From Desulfobulbus sp. (GTDB lineage Bacteria > Desulfobacterota > Desulfobulbia > Desulfobulbales > Desulfobulbaceae), in the NCBI GenBank assembly GCA_011051825.1, contig DRKH01000102.1, forward strand, positions 1-5,702: a stretch of 5,702 nt of DNA. Direction: 5' to 3'. Positions 1 through 5,521 of this stretch are shown here, one piece after another (the first letter of the stretch is position 1; every line of letters begins with the position of its first letter). The translations under genes and the position numbers were made by a program. Below the pieces are notes generated by a model. The model had not been told where the DNA came from, made no database searches, and saw only the letters and a list, made by a program, of their open reading frames with translations.

Positions 1-30
1 ACTTACCAATACAGACTTACCAATACAGAC
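1..30. repeat. 14-bp tandem direct repeat (about 2.1 copies)
   Basis: The unit ACTTACCAATACAG occurs at 1-14 and again, identically, at 15-28, and the next two bases (AC) continue the period. The array begins at the window edge, so its true copy number is unknown. A 14-bp period is not a multiple of three, so it would shift the reading frame if it were coding. It could be a small slippage duplication or repeated protein-binding sites upstream of rpe; the sequence does not decide between these. Confidence 0.8.
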
Positions 31-103
31 GATGAATATCGATCCGGTGACCTATCGTGTCGGACGGATTTTCCGGTCAATATCCACCCAGGAAAGACTA
101 TGA
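2..103 (+). CDS. Possible 3' end of an unidentified upstream gene
   Basis: The frame starting at base 2 has no stop until TGA at 101-103, which overlaps the rpe start as ATGA (100-103). That four-base overlap is the classic arrangement of translationally coupled genes, and is the only reason to suspect a gene tail here. The 33 visible residues end in ISTQERL and match no family I recognise. The first 30 bp are a 14-bp tandem repeat, which argues against conserved coding. The frame in register with rpe is also open back to the window edge, so openness alone means little over 99 bp. This may be untranslated leader instead. Confidence 0.22.
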   Translation, partial: LTNTDLPIQTMNIDPVTYRVGRIFRSISTQERL

Positions 104-771
104 AGCAAATGATGATCGCTCCCTCCATTCTCTCTGCTGATTTCTCCCGTCTCGGCCAGGAGGTCCGGGCCGTCGAACAGGCCGGAGCCGAGGTCATCCA
201 CGTCGACGTAATGGACGGCCATTTCGTTCCCAATATAACCATCGGTCCATTGGTGGTTCGTGCGGTTCGCCAGGTAACCGAACTGCCGGTGGACGTCCAC
301 CTGATGATCACGGAGCCGGATCGGTACCTGCAGGATTTTGCAGAGGCCGGGGCCGACTGGATCACCGTTCATGTCGAGGCCTGCACCCATCTCCATCGAA
401 CGCTTCATCATATCAAGGAACTCGGAAAAAAAACCGGGGCCGTTCTTAACCCGGCGACCTCTCTTTCCACTCTTGAATATGTGCTGGCCGATATTGATCT
501 GGTCATGTTGATGAGTGTCAACCCGGGCTTCGGCGGTCAGTCATTTATTGAGTCCACCCTGGATAAGACCAGAACCCTGCGGGCCATGCTGGATAAGGTG
601 AATCCGGGGGCGGGTATTGAAATTGACGGCGGTATCAGTCCGAAGACCATAGCCGAGGTGGCCCGGGCCGGAGCCAATATCTTTGTCGCCGGATCAGCCA
701 TTTACGGAAAAGAGGAGTATGGTGGAGTGATAGCGGAGCTCAAGGAACTGGCCGGATTCCCGGTAGACTGA
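100..771 (+). CDS. rpe: Ribulose-phosphate 3-epimerase
   Basis: This cytoplasmic (beta/alpha)8-barrel enzyme interconverts D-ribulose 5-phosphate and D-xylulose 5-phosphate in the pentose phosphate pathway. At 223 residues it is full length for the family. Visible family motifs are PSILSADF (8-15), HVDVMDGHFVPN (34-45), DVHLMI (65-70), SVNPGFGGQSF (139-149), IDGGI (175-179) and AGSAIY (197-202). By family knowledge H34, D36, H67 and D176 are the metal ligands, with D36 and D176 the acid/base pair; all four are present. The ATG at 100 is preferred because AGGAAAG (90-96) lies just upstream and PSILSADF then sits at the usual distance from the N-terminus; ATGs at 109 and 112 are less well spaced. 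pgi starts 29 bp downstream, so the two are probably cotranscribed. Confidence 0.97.
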   Translation: MKQMMIAPSILSADFSRLGQEVRAVEQAGAEVIHVDVMDGHFVPNITIGPLVVRAVRQVTELPVDVHLMITEPDRYLQDFAEAGADWITVHVEACTHLHRTLHHIKELGKKTGAVLNPATSLSTLEYVLADIDLVMLMSVNPGFGGQSFIESTLDKTRTLRAMLDKVNPGAGIEIDGGISPKTIAEVARAGANIFVAGSAIYGKEEYGGVIAELKELAGFPVD

Positions 772-800
772 TCCTTCAGATTTTTTTACAGGAGAACGGT

Positions 801-2420
801 ATGGACTTTAAAGATTTTTCCGATCTGGCAGCCGTCGATCATCTGCAGCAGATTGCTGCTGCCCCATGCGATTTGACCCGGCCCGGCCTGTTGTCTGCCG
901 ATCGTTTTGCCCGTTACCGGTTGAGCAGTTGCGGGTTTGACTTACTCTATGCAACCCAGCGGCTTGATGATACGGTTCTTGACGGCTTGCAGGCCCTTGC
1001 CGATGAGGCGGAACTGGTGGAAAAATTTCGTGCCATGAAAAAGGGTGCGATCATGAATCGGATTGAGGGATATGAAAGTGAAGAACGTCAGGTCCTTCAT
1101 ACCGCCTGTCGGGATATTTTCGGTAGCCGGCCGGATAATCCGGCGGCCGCAGACCAGGCAAAACAGCAGCTGGCCCTGTTACAGGATTTTCTTCGAAAAC
1201 TGGAAGAGGGGACCGTGGTCAACCACCAGGGGAAATCGTTTACCACCATGGTCCAGGTCGGTATAGGCGGATCCGACCTGGGGCCTCGAGCCCTTTGTCT
1301 GGCGCTTGCCGCCTATGCCCTTCCGAATCGGGCCGTACGGTTTATTGCCAATGTGGATCCCGATGATGCCGCTGCCGTACTGGCAGGGCTTGATCTCTCC
1401 CGAACCCTTGTCAATGTGGTCTCCAAAAGCGGAACCACTCTTGAGACCCTGACCAATGAACAGCTGGTGCGGGCGGCGTATGAGAAGGCCGGGCTTGATC
1501 CGGCCGGGCACATCCTGGCGGTGACAGGCCAGGGCAGTCCCATGGATGATCCGGAACGCTATCTGGCATCTTTTTACATGTATGACTATATAGGTGGCCG
1601 CTATTCGGCAACCTCCATGGTCGGTGCCGTTACGCTTGGTTTTCTTCTCGGCTATGATCCGGTCCTCGAGCTTCTCGCCGGGGCCCATGCCATGGATCAG
1701 GCCGCGGAAGAAGAGGATATCCGTAACAATATGCCCCTGCTGATGGCATTGACCGGAATCTGGAACCATAATTTCCTCGGTCAGCCTACCCTGGCAATAC
1801 TGCCGTACAGTCAGGCCTTGATACGTTTTCCCGCCCATCTGCAGCAGTGTGACATGGAGAGTAACGGTAAGTTCATGACCCGCCAGGGGAACCCTGTCCG
1901 ATGGCAGACCGGGCCTGTGGTCTGGGGCGAACCCGGGACCAATGGCCAGCATGCCTTTTATCAGTTGCTGCATCAGGGGACGGAGATCGTGCCGGCGGAG
2001 TTCATAGGCTTCCGTCATTCTCAATATGGTTGCGATCTGGAGGTCGAAGGCACGACCAGTCAGCAGAAGCTGGTTGCAAATATGCTGGCGCAGTCCCTGG
2101 CCCTGGCCCTGGGGCGGAGCCACGAAAATCCCAACCGATATTTTCCCGGGAACAGGCCCAACTCCATCCTATTGGCCGATCGTTTGACTCCATACTCGAT
2201 GGGGGCCCTGCTTGCACTCTATGAACACCGGATTGTCTTCCAGGGATTCTGCTGGAATATCAATTCATTTGACCAGGAAGGCGTACAGCTCGGCAAGGTG
2301 CTGGCGACGCGGATACTGGTTGAAATTCAGCGTCAGGACAAGGAGGAGGCAGAACCCTCCGCTGATGATTCGCCGGAAAAAAATCTTCTCCGGCAGGCGG
2401 CGGTATCGGGCCGGCAATGA
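801..2420 (+). CDS. pgi: Glucose-6-phosphate isomerase
   Basis: Cytoplasmic enzyme interconverting glucose 6-phosphate and fructose 6-phosphate. In a sulfate reducer its likely role is gluconeogenesis and storage-sugar metabolism (inference). The 539 residues cover both SIS-fold domains. Visible are GIGGSDLGPR (154-163), the phosphate-binding SKSGTT (208-213), the PGI signature around GGRYSATS (265-272), MESNGK with catalytic E353, GTNGQHAF with catalytic H384, and FDQEGVQLGK with catalytic K499. In the last signature Q496 replaces the usual Glu of GVE, and E493 takes the place of the Trp or Pro often seen. The C-terminal 25 or so residues are polar and charged, consistent with a variable tail. 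The SD AGGAG (790-794) is 6 nt from the ATG. Arginine codons are mainly CGG (14 of 32 by hand count), unlike dsrA. Confidence 0.97.
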   Translation: MDFKDFSDLAAVDHLQQIAAAPCDLTRPGLLSADRFARYRLSSCGFDLLYATQRLDDTVLDGLQALADEAELVEKFRAMKKGAIMNRIEGYESEERQVLHTACRDIFGSRPDNPAAADQAKQQLALLQDFLRKLEEGTVVNHQGKSFTTMVQVGIGGSDLGPRALCLALAAYALPNRAVRFIANVDPDDAAAVLAGLDLSRTLVNVVSKSGTTLETLTNEQLVRAAYEKAGLDPAGHILAVTGQGSPMDDPERYLASFYMYDYIGGRYSATSMVGAVTLGFLLGYDPVLELLAGAHAMDQAAEEEDIRNNMPLLMALTGIWNHNFLGQPTLAILPYSQALIRFPAHLQQCDMESNGKFMTRQGNPVRWQTGPVVWGEPGTNGQHAFYQLLHQGTEIVPAEFIGFRHSQYGCDLEVEGTTSQQKLVANMLAQSLALALGRSHENPNRYFPGNRPNSILLADRLTPYSMGALLALYEHRIVFQGFCWNINSFDQEGVQLGKVLATRILVEIQRQDKEEAEPSADDSPEKNLLRQAAVSGRQ

Positions 2421-2468
2421 GCGGATAGCAATTTATGAAGAACTGCCGACAGATGGCGTGCTTTTTTG

Positions 2469-2497
2469 TTGACAAAGTCGGGTCATCCGTATATTGT
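2469..2497 (+). promoter_or_regulatory. Probable sigma-70-type promoter of the dsr operon
   Basis: A perfect TTGACA -35 element (2469-2474) is followed after exactly 17 bp by TATTGT (2492-2497), a 4/6 match to TATAAT. Transcription would start near 2504, giving dsrA a leader of about 115 nt. The -35 lies inside the palindrome TTTGT-TG-ACAAA (2465-2476), and a second palindrome covers the expected start. A TATAGT at 2544-2549 is an alternative -10, but it has no good -35 at the right distance. Placement between pgi and dsrA fits a separate, highly expressed operon. The call rests on consensus matching only. Confidence 0.6.
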
Positions 2498-2504
2498 CGC
2501 TCAC

Positions 2505-2518
2505 TGAATGACCATTCA
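2505..2518. promoter_or_regulatory. Palindromic operator candidate at the dsr transcription start
   Basis: TGAATG-AC-CATTCA is a perfect inverted repeat with 6-bp arms and a 2-bp centre, starting within a base or two of the predicted transcription start. A site there could let a dimeric repressor block initiation. The half-site resembles no regulator I can name with confidence; it is not the Rex (TTGTGAN6TCACAA-like) or HcpR/CRP (GTGA...TCAC) pattern known from sulfate reducers. A short palindrome of this size can arise by chance. Confidence 0.35.
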
Positions 2519-2618
2519 ATATGGTACTGGTCTGCGTAATGATTATAGTTCCGGCCGACCTGTATCAGTTGAGTATCTGGTAGATTATTGTTAATAAAAT
2601 TAGCGAGGAGGAACACTG

Positions 2619-3899
2619 ATGGCAAAGCATGATACGCCTTTGTTGGATGAGCTGGAAAAAGGCCCGTGGCCGAGTTTCGTCACCGACCTGAAGCGGCAGG
2701 CTGAAACACACCCGGAGTGCCTGGATATTCTTGGGCAGCTTGAGCTTTCGTACGAGGACAAAATCACCCATTGGAAACATGGCGGCATCGTAGGCGTTTT
2801 CGGCTACGGTGGTGGTATTGTTGGTCGTTATTCCGATGTTCCCGATCGGTTTCCGGGTGTTGAGCATTTTCATACCGTTCGTGTCAATCAGCCTTCCGGT
2901 CTGTACTATTCAACCGAGAACCTGCGTGACCTCATGAACCTGTGGGACAAATACGGTTCCGGTATGACCAACATGCATGGCTCCACCGGTGATATGGTTC
3001 TTCTCGGTACCCGTACCGAGAATCTTGAGCCCCTGTTCTGGGACCTGACCCATGACCTGAAGCAGGATCTTGGTGGTTCCGGTTCCAACCTGCGTACTCC
3101 CTCCTGTTGCCTTGGCGAGTCCCGCTGTGAGTGGGCCTGTTATGATACTCAGGATATCTGCTACGCGCTGACCATGCATTATCAGGATGAGATTCATCGT
3201 CCGGCATTCCCCTACAAGTTCAAATTTAAATTTTCCGGTTGCGCCAATGACTGTGTTGCAGCTATTGCCCGTTCCGACTTTGCCGTTATCGGAACCTGGA
3301 AAGATGATATCCAGATGGATCAGGCTGCTGTTAAAGAGTACATTGCCGGCAACTATCCCTCCAATGCAGGCGCCCATAAAGATGGTGACTGGGGTGCTTT
3401 TGATATTCAGAAAGAGGTTATTGACCTCTGTCCCACCAACTGCATGTGGATGGAAGGCGATGAGCTGAAGATCGACAACTCCGAGTGTAGCCGCTGCATG
3501 CACTGCATCAATGTTATGCCGCGTGCCCTGCGTCCGGGTAAAGAGAAAGGCGCAACCATCTGTATCGGTGCCAAGGCTCCTATCCTTGACGGTGCCCAGT
3601 TCGCAACCATGGTTATCCCCTTTATCAAAGTCTCCAAAGAAAGCGAGTACGAAGAAGTTATCGATGTTATCGAGAAGATCTGGGACTGGTGGATGGAAGT
3701 TGGTAAAAACCGTGAGCGTGTAGGTGAGACCATGCAGCGTATCGGACTGCCCACCTTCCTCTCTGTAATGGAAGTTGAGCCCATTCCGCAGCATGTTAGA
3801 GAGCCGCGTTCGAACCCCTATGTCTTCTGGAAGGAAGAAGAAGTTCCCGGTGGCTGGGAGCGTGATGTTGTCGAGTTCCGTAAGAAACACGCAGCCTGA
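2619..3899 (+). CDS. dsrA: Dissimilatory sulfite reductase, alpha subunit
   Basis: Alpha subunit of the cytoplasmic DsrAB enzyme (alpha2beta2) that reduces sulfite by six electrons in sulfate or sulfite respiration, working with DsrC. The 426 residues are full length. Siroheme-[4Fe-4S] ligands appear as C164-x5-C170 and C208-x3-C212. An inserted ferredoxin domain carries C271-P, C290, C293 and C296. All eight lie at a constant offset of 13 from the cluster cysteines I recall for Desulfovibrio vulgaris DsrA, so no indel separates them. HWKHGG (51-56) is the conserved N-terminal stretch used by universal dsr primers. In this family the alpha-subunit tetrapyrrole can be non-catalytic. A strong SD, AGGAGG (2606-2611), is 7 nt from the ATG, and the gene ends in tandem stops TGA-TAA. 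Arginine is mostly CGT (15 of 20), typical of high expression. dsrB follows after 57 bp. Confidence 0.98.
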   Translation: MAKHDTPLLDELEKGPWPSFVTDLKRQAETHPECLDILGQLELSYEDKITHWKHGGIVGVFGYGGGIVGRYSDVPDRFPGVEHFHTVRVNQPSGLYYSTENLRDLMNLWDKYGSGMTNMHGSTGDMVLLGTRTENLEPLFWDLTHDLKQDLGGSGSNLRTPSCCLGESRCEWACYDTQDICYALTMHYQDEIHRPAFPYKFKFKFSGCANDCVAAIARSDFAVIGTWKDDIQMDQAAVKEYIAGNYPSNAGAHKDGDWGAFDIQKEVIDLCPTNCMWMEGDELKIDNSECSRCMHCINVMPRALRPGKEKGATICIGAKAPILDGAQFATMVIPFIKVSKESEYEEVIDVIEKIWDWWMEVGKNRERVGETMQRIGLPTFLSVMEVEPIPQHVREPRSNPYVFWKEEEVPGGWERDVVEFRKKHAA

Positions 3900-3956
3900 T
3901 AATCGTTAACCGATTTTACTGTAATTGAACTATTTAACATATAAGGAGATTGTATA

Positions 3957-5099
3957 ATGGGTTACGATCCTAAAAATCCCATGGAAGGTCGGATCACCGA
4001 CTTGGGACCGCATAAATATGATACCATGATGCCGCCTGTCATTATCGAAAACAAAGGCAAATGGCTGTATCATGAAATTCTTGAGCCGGGCGTACTGGTC
4101 CATGTCTCTGAAAGTGGAGCTGAATGCTACACCGTTCGGGTTGGTTCTCCTCGTTTGATTTCCATCGAGCATATTCGTGAGATGTGCGATATCGCCGATG
4201 CCCATTGTGGTGGCTATCTGCGTTTTACCACTCGGAACAATGCTGAGTTCATGACCGATTCCAAAGAGAAATGCGATGCACTGATTGCAGATCTCAAAGG
4301 TCGCGGCAACAAATTCCCCATCGGTGGTACCGGTGCCTGTGTAACGAATATCGTTCATACTCAGGGCTGGGTTCATTGCCATACTCCTGCCACCGATGCT
4401 TCCGGCCCGGTTAAGGCCGTTATGGATGAGCTGTTCGAGTACTTCGGCTCCATGAAGCTGCCGGCACAGGTTCGTATCGCTCTTGCCTGTTGTCTGAACA
4501 TGTGTGGTGCCGTTCATGCTTCCGATATCGCCCTGCTGGGTGTACATCGTAAGCCGCCGATGATTGACAACGACCGTATAACCGGTGTCTGCGAGATTCC
4601 GCTGGCCATTTCCGCCTGTCCGCTGGGTGCTGTTAAACCGGCTAAGGCCACCAACAGCCAGGGCGAAGAGGTTAAATCCGTTAAGGTAAATGCCGAGCGC
4701 TGTATGTTCTGTGGTAACTGCTACACCATGTGTCCGGCCATGCCACTGGCAGATCCGGATGGTGACGGTATGGCTATCCTGGTCGGTGGTAAGGTTTCCA
4801 ATTCGAAATCCGCCCCCAAATTTTCCAAGCTGGTTGTGCCCTTCCTGCCCAATAATCCTCCGCGCTGGCCGGAGACGGTTGCCGTTGTACGTAAAATCGT
4901 CGAGGTCTATGCCAAGGACGCCAACAAGTATGAGCGTGTTGGCGAGTGGGCCGAGCGTATCGGTTGGGAGAAGTTCTTTGAAAAATGCGAGATCCCCTTT
5001 ACCGATAAGTCCGTCGATGATTACCGGCTGGCCTACGATACCTGGAGAACAACCGCAGCATTCAAGTACACATCACATACTGACGCTTACACCAAGTAA
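3957..5099 (+). CDS. dsrB: Dissimilatory sulfite reductase, beta subunit
   Basis: Beta subunit of DsrAB, paralogous to DsrA and carrying the catalytic siroheme in characterised enzymes. It is full length at 380 residues. Siroheme-[4Fe-4S] ligands are C141 (WVHCHTP) and the CC-x3-C group C178, C179, C183. The ferredoxin domain shows C221-P and C249-x2-C252-x2-C255, with C259 after it; by analogy with DsrA the cluster ligands should be C221, C249, C252 and C255. The old duplication is visible near both C-termini: DsrB has YERVGEWAERIG where DsrA has RERVGETMQRIG. The SD AAGGAGA (3943-3949) is 7 nt from the ATG. The sequence encoding CGNCYTM holds the site of the common reverse dsr primer. A terminator-like hairpin follows 12 nt after the stop, before dsrD. 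Confidence 0.98.
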   Translation: MGYDPKNPMEGRITDLGPHKYDTMMPPVIIENKGKWLYHEILEPGVLVHVSESGAECYTVRVGSPRLISIEHIREMCDIADAHCGGYLRFTTRNNAEFMTDSKEKCDALIADLKGRGNKFPIGGTGACVTNIVHTQGWVHCHTPATDASGPVKAVMDELFEYFGSMKLPAQVRIALACCLNMCGAVHASDIALLGVHRKPPMIDNDRITGVCEIPLAISACPLGAVKPAKATNSQGEEVKSVKVNAERCMFCGNCYTMCPAMPLADPDGDGMAILVGGKVSNSKSAPKFSKLVVPFLPNNPPRWPETVAVVRKIVEVYAKDANKYERVGEWAERIGWEKFFEKCEIPFTDKSVDDYRLAYDTWRTTAAFKYTSHTDAYTK

Positions 5100-5111
5100 G
5101 CGATATTAGAC

Positions 5112-5148
5112 ATCCGGCCTCATGTCACTGTGGGGTCGGATCATTTTT
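5112..5148 (+). terminator. Intra-operon terminator or attenuator-like hairpin between dsrB and dsrD
   Basis: An 11-bp stem pairs 5112-5122 (ATCCGGCCTCA) with 5131-5141 (TGGGGTCGGAT), including two G-U pairs, around an 8-nt loop. CA and five T residues follow. This is the shape of a Rho-independent terminator, although the T run is short and offset by two bases. Sitting between dsrB and dsrD, it could stop part of the transcripts or protect the 3' end of a dsrAB mRNA, lowering dsrD output relative to dsrAB. No promoter for dsrD is evident in the remaining 26 bp. Confidence 0.6.
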
Positions 5149-5174
5149 CATCTCTGCCAATTGAGGTATAAGTT

Positions 5175-5420
5175 ATGGCGATGAGTATAGAAGAAGTTGA
5201 AGCTGCGATGATCGAGAAGGCCACCAAGGCCCCGAAACCGCAGTTATATGTCAAGGATTTCTATAAATGCGATCCTGATCGTAAACCCCGTGAGATCAAA
5301 AAGATCGCCAACAAGCTGGTCACCAAGGGTGAGCTGATGTTCTGGTCGTCCGGATCCACAACCATGTATGCCCGCCCTGATCGGATTAAAAACGAAGAGG
5401 GCGCTGAGGGAATCAACTAA
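5175..5420 (+). CDS. dsrD: DsrD, winged-helix activator of dissimilatory sulfite reductase
   Basis: Small cytoplasmic protein of 81 residues, the usual DsrD size. The diagnostic block MFWSSGSTTMY (55-65) sits after a helical stretch with KPREIKKIANKLV (37-49), matching the winged-helix fold of the family. DsrD was long taken for a DNA-binding regulator because of its fold. Later work showed that it binds DsrAB and activates sulfite reduction allosterically. Its presence marks the reductive rather than the oxidative (sulfur-oxidiser) dsr type. The first ATG (5175) is chosen because GAGG (5163-5166) lies 8 nt upstream; the ATG at 5181 would be 14 nt away. It is the last gene of the operon; dsrN, which follows dsrD in many sulfate reducers, is absent before the terminator. 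Confidence 0.96.
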   Translation: MAMSIEEVEAAMIEKATKAPKPQLYVKDFYKCDPDRKPREIKKIANKLVTKGELMFWSSGSTTMYARPDRIKNEEGAEGIN

Positions 5421-5447
5421 ATTCTCTTTGTTGTGCTGGAGTTGTAT

Positions 5448-5479
5448 GCAGAGGCCATGACGGTCTCTGCTTTTTTTTT
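5448..5479 (+). terminator. Intrinsic terminator of the dsrABD operon
   Basis: A 9-bp stem pairs GCAGAGGCC (5448-5456) with GGTCTCTGC (5462-5470), with one G-U pair and a 5-nt loop, followed at once by nine T residues (5471-5479). It is a textbook Rho-independent terminator 27 nt after the dsrD stop. Confidence 0.93.
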
Positions 5480-5521
5480 GCCTTCCGGTTCAGTCGACTG
5501 CATTGCATGGCCGTCAAGCTA

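Noticed and set aside
1179..2123. Long antisense frame across pgi (and a similar one across dsrA at 2910-3890)
   Set aside because: Both lie wholly within confidently identified genes, have no family motifs and no ribosome binding site; they are shadows of the coding strand.
2372..2394. GCCGGA...TCCGGC hairpin near the end of pgi
   Set aside because: It lies inside coding sequence, has a long loop and no T run after it.
2418..2434. TGAGCGGATAGCAATTT, 16 of 17 bases like the E. coli lac operator region
   Set aside because: Only one half of the operator symmetry is present, it overlaps the pgi stop codon, and no lac-type genes are near. Taken as chance resemblance.
2444..2467. Weak terminator candidate after pgi: TGCC/GGCG stem with a T6 run
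   Set aside because: The stem has only four pairs including a G-U, and three bases separate it from the T run; too weak to annotate.
2435..2539. Small 34-codon frame between pgi and dsrA starting at ATG 2435
   Set aside because: No Shine-Dalgarno sequence upstream, unusual composition, and it spans the promoter.
2589..2606. Rex-like half-site TTGTTAA upstream of dsrA
   Set aside because: The second half (ATTAGCG) does not match TTAACAA, and the position next to the ribosome binding site is poor for an operator.
3901..3916. ATCG-TTAAC-CGAT hairpin followed by TTT between dsrA and dsrB
   Set aside because: A four-base A+T-containing stem with three T residues is too weak for a terminator in a gap of 57 bp within a tightly coupled operon.
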